From Ramlibacter algicola (GTDB taxonomy: Bacteria > Pseudomonadota > Gammaproteobacteria > Burkholderiales > Burkholderiaceae_C), in the NCBI RefSeq assembly GCF_016641735.1, contig NZ_JAEDAO010000001.1, positions 2,542,001 to 2,606,000 on the forward strand: 64,000 bases of DNA. The letters are read 5' to 3'. The position numbers were made by a program, and so were the translations under genes. A model generated the notes under the pieces. That model did not search any database. It was not told the origin of the DNA and saw only the letters and a list, made by a program, of their open reading frames with translations. Positions 45,801 through 54,694 of this stretch are shown piece by piece (positions within the stretch are counted from its first letter, which is position 1; every line of letters begins with the position of its first letter).

Positions 45801-47405
45801 TCAGCCGGCCGCGGCCACCAGCGCGCGCGTGTAGTCGTGCGACGGCTGGCCCAGCACCTGCTCGACGGGGCCGGACTCGAGCACCTCGCCGTTCTTCATC
45901 ACCAGCACGTCGTGCGCCATCGCGCGCACCACTTCCACGTCGTGCGTGATCAGCAGGTACGCGAGGTCCTTGTCGCGCTGCAGGCGCTGCAGCAGCTTGA
46001 GCACCTGCTTCTGGATCGTGACGTCGAGCGCGCTGGTGGGTTCGTCGAGCACGAGCAGGCGCGGCTGCACGATCAGCGCGCGCGCGATCGCGAGGCGCTG
46101 GCGCTGGCCGCCCGAGAACTGGTGCGGGTAGCGTCCCAGCAGGCCGGGGAACTGCGACTCGGGCATGCCGACGTCGTCCAGCGCGGCGAGCACGCGCGTG
46201 CGGCGCTCGTCGGCGGACAGGTGCGGCTCGTGCACCAGCAGGCCTTCGCCCACGATCTCCTCCACGGTCATCCGCGGGGAGAGCGACGAGAACGGGTCCT
46301 GGAACACGACCTGCACCTGGCGGCGGATGCCCTGGTTGGCGGCGGCCTTCGGGCCCCATTTCTGGCCGACCACGTCGAGGTCTCCGCCGTGCTTGAGCAG
46401 GCCCAGCGCGGCCATGGCCAGCGTGGACTTGCCCGAGCCGGATTCGCCCACGACGCCCAGCGTCTGCCGCGGACGGATCGCGAAATCGGCACTGCGCACG
46501 GCGGTGAACGCGCCGCGGCGGAACCAGCCGCGCATGCCGGGCAGCGCGACGGGATAGCTGACCTGCAGTCCCTTGGCCGCCATGACGGGCGCCGCCGCGG
46601 TGTCCGGCTCGGTGACTCCGCGCGTCGGACGGCTGTCCATCAGCTTGCGCGTGTACGGGTGTTGCGGCTGCTCGAAGACCTGCTGCACCGTGCCTTCCTC
46701 GACGAGGTGCCCGTGCTCCATCACCGCGACCCGGTCGGCGAAGCGCCGCACCATGTTCAGGTCGTGCGTGATCAGCAGGATGGCCATGCCGGTCTGGCGC
46801 TGCAGGTCGGCGAGCAGGCCGAGGATCTGGCCACGCAACGTCACGTCGAGAGCCGTTGTGGGCTCGTCGGCCAGCAGCAGGCGCGGCCGCGCGGCCAGCG
46901 CCATGGCGATCATGGCGCGCTGGCGCTGGCCGCCGGACAGCTGGTGCGGGAACGCCGTTGCGCGGCGCGCGGGTTCCGGGATGCCGGTGGCCGCGAGCGC
47001 CTCGATGGCACCGTCCCAGGCCTGGCGCTTGGACAGGCCCTGCTTCACCTCCAGGACTTCTGCGACCTGGTTGCCCACCGTGTACAGCGGGTTCAGGGCC
47101 GTCATCGGCTCCTGGAAGATCATGGCGATGTCGTCGCCGCGGACGCGAAGCAGCTGCCGCTCGGACAGCTTCAGCAGGTCGGTCGGCGCGGCGTCCGGCT
47201 TCTCGCCGGCGAGCAGCGCGGATCCGCCGACTTCGGCGTTCAGCGCCAGCCCGAGCAGCGACAGGGCCGTCACGGTCTTGCCCGAGCCGGACTCGCCCAC
47301 CAGCGCCAATTTCTCGCCCGGGTCGATGTGGAAATTCACGCCATGGACGACCTCGCGCCCCTCGAACGCGACGCGCATGTCGCGCACTTGCACCAGCGGG
47401 GTCAT
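45801..47405 (-). CDS. yejF: oligopeptide ABC transporter ATPase, two-domain (YejF-type)
   Basis: Protein of 534 residues with two complete ABC cassettes. Walker A is GESGSGKT near 36-43 in the first and GESGSGKS near 320 in the second. The signatures are LSGGQRQRAMIA and FSGGQRQRLAIA, and both have Walker B with DEPT. A single gene with fused OppD/OppF-like halves is typical of the YejF lineage, which imports microcin C-like peptides and peptidoglycan fragments in E. coli. It overlaps yejE by 4 bp. Confidence 0.93.
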   Translation of the reverse strand: MTPLVQVRDMRVAFEGREVVHGVNFHIDPGEKLALVGESGSGKTVTALSLLGLALNAEVGGSALLAGEKPDAAPTDLLKLSERQLLRVRGDDIAMIFQEPMTALNPLYTVGNQVAEVLEVKQGLSKRQAWDGAIEALAATGIPEPARRATAFPHQLSGGQRQRAMIAMALAARPRLLLADEPTTALDVTLRGQILGLLADLQRQTGMAILLITHDLNMVRRFADRVAVMEHGHLVEEGTVQQVFEQPQHPYTRKLMDSRPTRGVTEPDTAAAPVMAAKGLQVSYPVALPGMRGWFRRGAFTAVRSADFAIRPRQTLGVVGESGSGKSTLAMAALGLLKHGGDLDVVGQKWGPKAAANQGIRRQVQVVFQDPFSSLSPRMTVEEIVGEGLLVHEPHLSADERRTRVLAALDDVGMPESQFPGLLGRYPHQFSGGQRQRLAIARALIVQPRLLVLDEPTSALDVTIQKQVLKLLQRLQRDKDLAYLLITHDVEVVRAMAHDVLVMKNGEVLESGPVEQVLGQPSHDYTRALVAAAG

Positions 47406-48502
47406 CGGTCGGCCTTTCGGGGATCGAGCGCGTCGCGCAGCGCGTCGCCCATGAACGTGAGCAGCAGCAGCGTCAGCACCAGGACGCCGAAGGTGGAGAG
47501 CGAGATCCACCAGGCGTCGATGTTGATCTTCCCCTGGCTGAGGAGTTCGCCCAGCGACGGCGTCCCGGGCGGCACGCCCAGGCCGAGGAAGTCGAGCGAC
47601 GTGAGCGCGAGGATGGCCGCACTCATGCGGAACGGCAGGAACGTGACGACCGGCGTCATCGAGTTCGGCATGATGTGCCGCCACATGATCCGGCCGTTGC
47701 CCACGCCCAGCGCGCGGGCCGCCTTGACGTAGTCCATCTGCCGGTTGCGCAGGAATTCGGCGCGCACGTAGTCGGACAGCACGTTCCAGCCGAACAGGCT
47801 CAGCAGCACGACCAGCAGCGCGACGCTCGGCGCGAACACCGCGCTGAAGATGATCAGCAGGTACAGCTCCGGCATCGAGGACCAGATCTCGATGAAGCGC
47901 TGGAACGCCAGGTCGGTCTTGCCCGCGAAGTAGCCCTGGATGGCGCCGGTGACGACGCCGATCAGGACGCCGATGGCCGTGAGCGCCAGCCCGAAGAGCA
48001 CGCTGAGCCGGAACCCGTACAGCAATTGCGCCACCATGTCGCGGCCGCGCTCGTCGGTGCCCAGCCAGTTGCGCGACGAAGGCGGGCTGGGGAACGGCGT
48101 CGGCGTCCAGTACGCCATCGTCTTCGAGCCGTACGGGTTGAGCGTGTAGATCGCCCAGTTGCCGCCGCTGGTCAGGCGCGCGCGGATCGCGGGGTCCTGG
48201 TAGTCGACGCCGCCCGGGAACTCGCCCCCGAAGGTCGTCTCCGGGTAGTCGCGCACCAGCGGGAAGTAGTAGCCGCCCTCGTAGCGCACGACGATCGGCC
48301 GGTCGTTGGAGAACAGTTCCGCGAACAGGCTCACCGCCACCAGCGTGGCGAACACGACGAGGCTGACGAAGCCCAGGCGGTTGCGGCGGAAGCGGCGCCA
48401 GGCGCGCGCCGCCGGGCTCTGCGAGGCCTGCACGGCGGCCGCCGGCGGCACGGGGGCCGCGACGGGCTCAATCGAACTTGACACGGGGATCGACCCAGAC
48501 AT
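47402..48502 (-). CDS. yejE: oligopeptide ABC transporter permease (YejE-type)
   Basis: Protein of 366 residues. A Pro/Ala/Ser-rich N-terminus (about 1-35) leads to the first helix (GFVSLVVFATLVAVSLFAEL). A long periplasmic loop with conserved DYQDP and LGTDERGRDM follows; then the permease core with EAA loop RALGVGNGRIMWRHIMPN near 285. It forms the channel with YejB. Its ATG lies inside yejB (35-bp overlap); a GTG at 48484 would shorten the overlap to 17 bp and cannot be excluded. Confidence 0.9.
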   Translation of the reverse strand: MSGSIPVSSSIEPVAAPVPPAAAVQASQSPAARAWRRFRRNRLGFVSLVVFATLVAVSLFAELFSNDRPIVVRYEGGYYFPLVRDYPETTFGGEFPGGVDYQDPAIRARLTSGGNWAIYTLNPYGSKTMAYWTPTPFPSPPSSRNWLGTDERGRDMVAQLLYGFRLSVLFGLALTAIGVLIGVVTGAIQGYFAGKTDLAFQRFIEIWSSMPELYLLIIFSAVFAPSVALLVVLLSLFGWNVLSDYVRAEFLRNRQMDYVKAARALGVGNGRIMWRHIMPNSMTPVVTFLPFRMSAAILALTSLDFLGLGVPPGTPSLGELLSQGKINIDAWWISLSTFGVLVLTLLLLTFMGDALRDALDPRKADR

Positions 48503-49487
48503 AGCTCAGATCCGAGATCAGCTTGGTGACCAGGCTGATGAGGGTGAAGACGTAAAGCGAGCCCAGGACGACCGGGTAATCGCGGCGGATGATGCTCTCG
48601 TAGCTGAGCAGGCCCAGGCCATCGAGCGAGAACAGGGTTTCGATCAGCAGCGCCCCGGTGAAGAAGGCGCCGATGAAGGCGGCCGGGAAGCCGGTGACGA
48701 TGGGAATCAGCGCGTTGCGGAACACGTGCTTCCACAGCACGCGCCGCTCGGACAGGCCCTTGGCGCGCGCGGTCAGGACGTACTGCTTGCGGATCTCCTC
48801 GAGGAAGGAGTTCTTGGTCAGCATCGTCGTGACGGCGAAGCTGCCGAGCACCATCGCCGTCACCGGCAGCGTGATGTGCCACAGGTAGTCGACGATGCGC
48901 GCGCCCCACGACAGCTCGTCCCAGTTGGCCGACGTCAGCCCGCGCAAGGGGAACCACTGCAGCTGGCCGCCGAACACCACCAGCAGCGCGACGCCGAGCA
49001 CGAAGCCGGGAATCGCATAGCCGATGAGGACGATGATGGTGCTGACGAAGTCGAACCGCGTGCCCGCCCGCACCGCCTTGGCCACCCCCAGCGGGACGGC
49101 CACCAGGTAGCTGATGAGGAATGTCCACAGGCCGAGGCTGATGGACACCGGCAGCTTCTCGACGATCAGCTGGGCGACCGGCTTGTTCTGCATGAAGCTG
49201 CGGCCCAGGTCGAAGCGGGCGTAGTCCCCCAGCATCTTCACGAAACGCTCCGACGGCGGCTTGTCGAAGCCGTACAGCTTCTTGATCTGCTCGATGCGGC
49301 GCGGGTCGACGCCCTGCCCGCCCCGGTACGCGGAGGTGTCGCCGCCGCCGCCGGCGCGGCGTGCCTCGGCGATGTATTGCTCCACCGGCCCGCCGGGGAC
49401 GAACTGGATCACCACGAAGGTGAGGAACAGCACGCCCAGGAGCGTGGGCAGCATCAACAGGATGCGCTTGACGATGTACGCGAACAT
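48468..49487 (-). CDS. yejB: oligopeptide ABC transporter permease (YejB-type)
   Basis: Protein of 339 residues with six helices: [20 protein letters not shown] is the first, a loop carries [15 protein letters not shown], and the EAA motif is in [23 protein letters not shown]. It is the partner of YejE. The sequence [16 protein letters not shown] in the first loop is Gly-rich. It starts 7 bp after the yejA stop. Confidence 0.92.
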   Translation of the reverse strand: MFAYIVKRILLMLPTLLGVLFLTFVVIQFVPGGPVEQYIAEARRAGGGGDTSAYRGGQGVDPRRIEQIKKLYGFDKPPSERFVKMLGDYARFDLGRSFMQNKPVAQLIVEKLPVSISLGLWTFLISYLVAVPLGVAKAVRAGTRFDFVSTIIVLIGYAIPGFVLGVALLVVFGGQLQWFPLRGLTSANWDELSWGARIVDYLWHITLPVTAMVLGSFAVTTMLTKNSFLEEIRKQYVLTARAKGLSERRVLWKHVFRNALIPIVTGFPAAFIGAFFTGALLIETLFSLDGLGLLSYESIIRRDYPVVLGSLYVFTLISLVTKLISDLSYVWVDPRVKFD

Positions 49488-49494
49488 GGGGGCC

Positions 49495-51327
49495 TCAGGG
49501 AGAAGTCTTGGGCGGCAGGCGGGCCCACCACGTGGTCAGGAACCAGTCCATGTACGGCACGCCTTCGGGCGGGTACGCGGGGATGACCTTCGGGTGCTCC
49601 AGCTTCCACTTGCTCCAGGCGATGCGCCGCGTGCTCGCGGTCCACGCCGGGATCAGGTAGTGCTCGTGCGCGATCACGCGGTCCAGCGCGCGGCAGGTCG
49701 CGGTGAAGTCCTCGCGGTTGTCCGCGTTGGCGAGCCCGGCGACCAGGGCGTCGATCGCGGGATTCTTGATGCCGGAGTAATTGCCCGAGCCAGGGACGTC
49801 GGCCGCCTTGCTGCCGAACAGGTCGGCGTAGTCGGAGCCGGGGAAGTGCGTGCCCGGGAACGAGATGGACAGCATCTCGAAGTTGTTCGATTCCAGGCGC
49901 TGCTGCCAGAGCGCGAAGTCGATCTCGCGCAGCTGGAAGTCGATGCCCAGCAGGCCCAGCGCCCGGCGCCAGGCGGCGGTGGTGGTCGCGCCTCGCGCTT
50001 CGGTGCTGTCGATGAACTCGATCGTGAACGGCTCGCCCTTGGCGTTGCGCAGCGCGCCGTCGCGGAAGGTCCAGCCCGCGTCGGCCAGCAGCTGCTGCGC
50101 CTTGCGCATGTTGCCTCGCAGGCCGCCCGGGTTGTCGGTGCGCGGCGGCACGGCCATCGGGCCGAAGACGTCCGCGGGCAGGTTGGCGCGGAACGGTTCC
50201 AGCAGCGCGACTTCACGGGCGGACGGCAGGCCATTGGCCTCGCAGTCGGTGTTGCCGAACACGCCCTTGACGCGCTTGTACTGGCCGCGGAACAGGTGGA
50301 CGTTCATCCACTCGTAGTCCATCGCGAGCTCGAGCGCCATGCGCACGCGGCGGTCGGCGAACTTGGGCAGCCGCAGGTTCAGCACGTAGCTGTAGAAGCC
50401 GTCGGGCAGCTTGTGCCTGAAGTCGGTCTTTTCCAGCTCGCCGCTGTCGATGCGCTTGCCGTTCAGCCCACGGGTCCAGTCGCGCACCGAGAAGAACTGC
50501 ATCAGGTCGAACTCGCCGGCCTTGAGCGCTTCGAGCTGGGCGGTGTTGTCGCGGTAGATCTTGACCGTGATCTGGTCGAAGTTGTTCATGCCGCGCCGCA
50601 CCGGCAGGTTGCGGCCCCAGTAGTCGGGGTCGCGCACGTAGGTGACGTCCTTGCCGAAGCGCACCGGGCCGACCTTGTACGCACCCGTGCCGATCGGCGT
50701 GTCCATGACCACCTGGTCGAACGGCTTGGCCTTGCCGTTCTCCATGCCCCACTTGGGCGAGAAGATGGGCATGCCGCCGACGGTCAGCGGCAGCTGGCGG
50801 TCCTTCTTCTTGAAGCGGAAACGCACCGTGCGCTCGTCGAGGACCTCGCAGGACTCCACGTCGGCGTACAGCGTCGCGTAAGAGGGATGCGCGTACTTGG
50901 ACACCAGCGTCTCGTAGCTGGACTTCACGTCGCTGGCGCGCACCGGGTCGCCGTTGTGGAACCGCGCCTCCGGCCGCAGCCGGAAGGTCACCGACATCAG
51001 GTCGGGCGCCACCGCGACGTCTTCCGCCAGCAGCCCGTAGCCGACGCCGTTCTCGTCGTAAGGTGCGTACAGCAGCCCCTCGAACAACAGGTCGCCCAGG
51101 AACGACGGCGCGTTGCCGCGCAGCGTGTACGGGTTGTACTTGTCGAACGTGGAGATGCGCGAACCCGCGACGAGCCGCAGCTCGCCGCCCTTGGGCGCAT
51201 CGGGGTTCACGTACTCGAGGTGGGTGAAGCCCGGCTGGTATTTGAAATCGCCCCAGACCGAATAGCCGGGGGCCGCCCAGGCCGGGGCGGCCAGCACCGC
51301 GGCCAGGAAAAACAACGCAAGTCGCAT
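49495..51327 (-). CDS. yejA: extracellular peptide-binding protein (YejA-type)
   Basis: Protein of 610 residues with a signal peptide cleaved near residue 18-19 (AWA-AP) and the SBP_bac_5 fold: [43 protein letters not shown] and [20 protein letters not shown]. It binds peptides in the periplasm for the YejBEF importer. The open frame upstream of this ATG is fabI antisense and is not coding. It is divergent from fabI with 36 bp between the starts. Confidence 0.92.
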   Translation of the reverse strand: MRLALFFLAAVLAAPAWAAPGYSVWGDFKYQPGFTHLEYVNPDAPKGGELRLVAGSRISTFDKYNPYTLRGNAPSFLGDLLFEGLLYAPYDENGVGYGLLAEDVAVAPDLMSVTFRLRPEARFHNGDPVRASDVKSSYETLVSKYAHPSYATLYADVESCEVLDERTVRFRFKKKDRQLPLTVGGMPIFSPKWGMENGKAKPFDQVVMDTPIGTGAYKVGPVRFGKDVTYVRDPDYWGRNLPVRRGMNNFDQITVKIYRDNTAQLEALKAGEFDLMQFFSVRDWTRGLNGKRIDSGELEKTDFRHKLPDGFYSYVLNLRLPKFADRRVRMALELAMDYEWMNVHLFRGQYKRVKGVFGNTDCEANGLPSAREVALLEPFRANLPADVFGPMAVPPRTDNPGGLRGNMRKAQQLLADAGWTFRDGALRNAKGEPFTIEFIDSTEARGATTTAAWRRALGLLGIDFQLREIDFALWQQRLESNNFEMLSISFPGTHFPGSDYADLFGSKAADVPGSGNYSGIKNPAIDALVAGLANADNREDFTATCRALDRVIAHEHYLIPAWTASTRRIAWSKWKLEHPKVIPAYPPEGVPYMDWFLTTWWARLPPKTSP

Positions 51328-51363
51328 GCGAGAATTCTCCCTCTTTTGACCAAGCACACATCC

Positions 51364-52158
51364 ATGGGCTTCCTGGCCGGCAAGAAAATCCTCGTCACGG
51401 GCGTGTTGTCCAACCGCTCGATCGCCTATGGCATCGCACGCGCCTGCCACGCGCAAGGCGCCGAACTGGCCTTCAGTTACGTGGGCGAGCGGTTCAAGGA
51501 CCGCATCACCGAATACGCCGCCGACTTCGGCTCCAGCCTGGTGTTCGACTGCGACGTCGGCGACGACGCGCAGATTGCGAACCTGTTCCAGGACCTGTCG
51601 GCGCACTGGCCGAAGTTCGACGGCTTCGTGCATGCCATCGGCTTCGCGCCGCGCGAGGCGATCGCCGGCGATTTCCTCGACGGCCTGTCGCGCGAGGCGT
51701 TCCGCATCGCCCACGACATCAGCGCCTACAGCTTCCCCGCGATGGCGAAGGCGGCGCTGCCCATGCTCAATGACAAGAGCGCCCTGCTCACGCTCAGCTA
51801 CCTGGGCGCGATCCGCACGGTGCCCAACTACAACACCATGGGCCTGGCCAAGGCGTCGCTCGAGGCGTCCGTGCGCTACCTGGCCGAATCGCTCGGCCCG
51901 AAGGGTGTCCGCGTCAACGGCATCAGTGCCGGGCCGATCAAGACGCTGGCGGCCAGCGGCATCAAGGGCTTCGGCAAGATCCTGTCGGTGGTCGCCGAGA
52001 CCTCGCCGATCCGCCGCAACGTGACCATCGACGACGTCGGCAACGTGGCGGCATTCCTGCTGTCCGACCTCGCCGCCGGCGTCAGCGCCGAGATCACCTA
52101 CGTGGACGGCGGCTTCAGCCAGGTGGTCGGCGGCATCGCCGAGCCCGCCGGCGAATGA
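51364..52158 (+). CDS. fabI: enoyl-[acyl-carrier-protein] reductase (NADH)
   Basis: Protein of 264 residues. Family elements are [24 protein letters not shown] at the cofactor site, and the active-site Tyr-(6)-Tyr-x6-Lys arrangement in the region [23 protein letters not shown] near 148-165. SEAGPIKT-like [13 protein letters not shown] is the substrate loop. It makes saturated acyl-ACP, the last step of fatty-acid elongation. The frame is open 5' but MGFLAGKK is the conserved start. A GC palindrome at 52164-52178 may end the transcript. Confidence 0.95.
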   Translation: MGFLAGKKILVTGVLSNRSIAYGIARACHAQGAELAFSYVGERFKDRITEYAADFGSSLVFDCDVGDDAQIANLFQDLSAHWPKFDGFVHAIGFAPREAIAGDFLDGLSREAFRIAHDISAYSFPAMAKAALPMLNDKSALLTLSYLGAIRTVPNYNTMGLAKASLEASVRYLAESLGPKGVRVNGISAGPIKTLAASGIKGFGKILSVVAETSPIRRNVTIDDVGNVAAFLLSDLAAGVSAEITYVDGGFSQVVGGIAEPAGE

Positions 52159-52163
52159 GCCTG

Positions 52164-52178
52164 GGGCCCAGCGGGCCC
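52164..52178. terminator. GC palindrome between convergent fabI and response-regulator genes
   Basis: GGGCCC, loop AGC, GGGCCC, five bases after the fabI stop and ten before the regulator stop. It can fold on either strand. No U-run follows, so it is a weak candidate. Confidence 0.35.
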
Positions 52179-52187
52179 TGCTTCGTT

Positions 52188-53009
52188 TCACGCCCCGCGG
52201 AACAGGTGCGCGAAGCTGCGGCTGACCTCGAGCACCTCCGGGTGCCCCTTGATCTGCACGCGCTGGCGGCCGGTGTCGTCGCGCGTCACCGCCTGCACCG
52301 CGCCGAGGTTCACGATCGTCGAGCGGTGGATCTGCCAGAACTGCTGCGGGTCCAGCTGCGGCAGCAGGTCGCGGATCGGCGTGCGGATGAAGGCTTCGTG
52401 GTCGGCGGTCTGCACCCGGGTGTACTTCTCGTCCGAACGGAAGAACAGCACGTCCTGCACCGCGATCAGGCGCGTGGTCGCGCCTGCCGCGGCCTGGATC
52501 CATTGCAGGTGGTTGGCCGGCGCGCCGCCGGCAGGCTGCGCCATGCCCTGCTGCAGCTTCACCAGGCGTGAAAGCAGCGCATCCAGCTGCGCATCGTCCG
52601 CGCCCGGAGCGCCGGACGCCCGCTTGGCCGCCAGCCGGTCCTTCAGCCGCTGCGCGGTCTGCGCGAGTCGCGCCGGTTCGACTGGCTTGAGCAGGTAATC
52701 CAGCGCCCCCTGCTCGAAGGCGGAGATCGCGTACTCGTCGTACGCGGTCACGAACACGATCTCGCCCTGCCAGTCGGGCAGCGCCAGGATCTCGCGTGCC
52801 GCTTCGATGCCCGTCATGCCCGGCATGCGGATGTCGAGGAACATGACGTCGGGTCGCAGCTGGTCGGCGAGCGACAGCGCCTCGTTGCCGTCGCGCGCCT
52901 CGGCGACGATCTGCAGGTCCGGCCAGGCGGCGGCCAGCCGGGTCTTGAGCTGCTCGCGCAGCAGGCGCTCGTCGTCGGCGACGACGGCGCGGGGCGCGGC
53001 GGACGTCAT
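52188..53009 (-). CDS. LytTR-family response regulator (AlgR/LytR type)
   Basis: Protein of 273 residues. The receiver domain (about 8-125) has the phosphoacceptor aspartate in MFLDIRMPGM (about 57), with VVADDE at the acidic pocket and KPVEP near 107. The LytTR DNA-binding domain (about 170-270) has FRSDEKYTRV, ETNLAQL-like and IHRSTIVNL, VKGHPEVLEVSRSF. It overlaps the sensor kinase gene by 4 bp. It probably binds the direct repeats upstream of the kinase operon (54576-54660). Confidence 0.92.
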   Translation of the reverse strand: MTSAAPRAVVADDERLLREQLKTRLAAAWPDLQIVAEARDGNEALSLADQLRPDVMFLDIRMPGMTGIEAAREILALPDWQGEIVFVTAYDEYAISAFEQGALDYLLKPVEPARLAQTAQRLKDRLAAKRASGAPGADDAQLDALLSRLVKLQQGMAQPAGGAPANHLQWIQAAAGATTRLIAVQDVLFFRSDEKYTRVQTADHEAFIRTPIRDLLPQLDPQQFWQIHRSTIVNLGAVQAVTRDDTGRQRVQIKGHPEVLEVSRSFAHLFRGA

Positions 53010-54289
53010 GCGGCGGGCTGCGCCACCGGCGCGGCGCCGGGAGCGCCCGCCTGCGCGGGATGGTAGGGAACGGAGATGCGCACGGTGGTACCGGAGTGGG
53101 AGTCGGACATCAGGCTGAGGTGGCCGCGCCCCGAGTAGAGCACGGAGAGCCGCTCGCGGATGTTCTGCAGCCCGATGCCGGTGCCCGACGTGGGCGCCTC
53201 CAGGCGGTCCAGGTCCATGATGCCGATGCCGGTGTCGCGCACTTCCACGATCAGCTGTCCCTTGGACACGCGCGAGGCCACGACCACCGTGCCGCCTTCG
53301 GGCTTGGGCTCGATGCCGTGCTTGATCGCGTTCTCCACCAGGGACTGCAGCATCATGGGCGGGAATTCGGCGCCGTCGAGATCGGGCGGCACGTCGTACT
53401 GCACCTCGAGCCGGTCCTCGATGCGCATCTTGATCAACTCCAGGTACGAGCGGATCAGGCGCATCTCGCGGCCGAGCGTCGAGGACTCCTCGCGCATCTG
53501 CGGCAGCGCACCGCGCAGGTAGGTGATCAGCGCCTTCTGCATCTGGCTGGCGCGGGCCGGGTCGGTCTCGATCAGGTAGTCCACCGCGGCCAGGGTGTTG
53601 AACAGGAAGTGCGGCTCGACCTGCGCCTGCAGCACCTGCAACCGTGCCTGCACCAGCTGGCGCTCCATCGCCTCGCGGCCCGCCGCGTCCTCGGCGGAGC
53701 GCACCTTCTCGTCGGCCTGCCGCACCTTGCGCACCACGATCTTGGCCGCCGCCAGGTAGGCGAACAGGATGATGATCAGCGTGGCGCCGAGGTCGGCGAT
53801 CGCGCCGCCAGGCGTCCATCGCGTCCGGGTGACGATGTTCGGGCCGGGCTCCTGGTCGTCATCCTCGTCCTCGTCACTGCCAGGCGGGCGCACACGCGGG
53901 ATCGGCGGCACCATCGGTTCGGCGGCGTCCTCGGACCGGTCGGCGCTGGCCGACGGTGGCTTGGCCGACGGCGGGCTCGCGTCCGGCGGCGATGCGTCGG
54001 CGGGGTTGCCTTCGGAGCGGCGCCGCGTGATCCGCACCCCGTCGGGGCCAACCTGCGTGATGCGGATGCCGCCGTCCTTGGAGGACGTGCTGACGACCCG
54101 CTCGCTCACGTGCTTCAGGTGCAGCTGTTCGGCGATGAGCTGTGCCGCGATCAGCACGACCACGAACAGCACGATCATCCGCCACCAGGACGTGCCGGCG
54201 GCCCAGCTGCTCAGCTCGGCGTTGGCGCGCGACAGCCACTGCACCAACGGTGCGCGCGCGTGGGGTTTCTGCTCCTCGGTCGGCATCAT
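53006..54289 (-). CDS. LytS/YehU-type sensor histidine kinase
   Basis: Protein of 427 residues. One helix is near 36-56; an extracytoplasmic segment of about 110 residues follows with VSTSSKDGGIRITQVGPDGV, repeated ASPP/KPPS units and an acidic run SDEDEDDDQ; a second helix is near 166-187. A coiled linker leads to the His_kinase motif EPHFLFNTL (His about 227), and LVENAIKHG is the ATP-binding domain. It is the partner of the LytTR regulator. The Pro/Asp-rich sensor loop is not a known domain. Confidence 0.9.
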   Translation of the reverse strand: MMPTEEQKPHARAPLVQWLSRANAELSSWAAGTSWWRMIVLFVVVLIAAQLIAEQLHLKHVSERVVSTSSKDGGIRITQVGPDGVRITRRRSEGNPADASPPDASPPSAKPPSASADRSEDAAEPMVPPIPRVRPPGSDEDEDDDQEPGPNIVTRTRWTPGGAIADLGATLIIILFAYLAAAKIVVRKVRQADEKVRSAEDAAGREAMERQLVQARLQVLQAQVEPHFLFNTLAAVDYLIETDPARASQMQKALITYLRGALPQMREESSTLGREMRLIRSYLELIKMRIEDRLEVQYDVPPDLDGAEFPPMMLQSLVENAIKHGIEPKPEGGTVVVASRVSKGQLIVEVRDTGIGIMDLDRLEAPTSGTGIGLQNIRERLSVLYSGRGHLSLMSDSHSGTTVRISVPYHPAQAGAPGAAPVAQPAA

Positions 54290-54295
54290 TCGAGG

Positions 54296-54550
54296 TTAAC
54301 CCGCTTCAGGACGAGCAGCCGTGCAGCCGGCGGACGCAGCGCGGGCGTCGGGCCGCGCCATCACGAGGACGGAATCGGGCTGTGCGCGCGACGCGTCCTG
54401 CAGCTGGCCGATCATGTGGTCGACGGCCTGGTGGCTCGCGGCGGTCGCGACCGAGACGACGGCGGCAAGGACGAGGGCCACCGGCAGCGCCACGGCGGCG
54501 CGGACGGCGGGGGCCAGCAGGGGTTGGGGTCGGGTGGCGGTGGCTTGCAT
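54296..54550 (-). CDS. small exported or membrane protein upstream of the kinase
   Basis: Protein of 84 residues. Residues about 14-37 are hydrophobic and end SVATAAS, which suits a signal peptide or anchor; the rest has AVDHMIGQLQDASRAQPDSVLVMA and an Ala/Arg-rich tail. The ATG is backed by AGGAG 8 bases upstream. It ends 6 bp before the histidine kinase start, so it belongs to the two-component operon and may be a ligand or modulator. No family is recognised. Confidence 0.6.
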   Translation of the reverse strand: MQATATRPQPLLAPAVRAAVALPVALVLAAVVSVATAASHQAVDHMIGQLQDASRAQPDSVLVMARPDARAASAGCTAARPEAG

Positions 54551-54575
54551 TCGGGCTCTCCTTGGTGGGCTCCAG

Positions 54576-54660
54576 GCCCGCGATGGAGTGCACTGTAGGA
54601 AGCCGCCGCCTCCGCCGCAGCACGCCCGCGATGGATTGCAGGCTGGCGCGACGGGCTGCA
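54576..54660. repeat. three near-direct repeats upstream of the two-component operon
   Basis: A 17-bp unit at 54576-54592 recurs at 54624-54640 with one mismatch, and its GCGAYGGnnTGCA core occurs again at 54648-54660 with three differences. The second and third cores are 20 bp apart, two helical turns, as expected for LytTR-family binding sites. They lie 26-110 bp before the small-protein start. Confidence 0.42.
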
Positions 54661-54694
54661 GCCGTGCCGGACGGGCCGGGCGCGCCGGCGCCCC

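Noticed and set aside
49261..51363. Long 5' extension of the fabI frame and matching antisense frames over yejA and yejB
   Set aside because: The extension is antisense to yejA/yejB; the conserved FabI start MGFLAGKK is at 51364.
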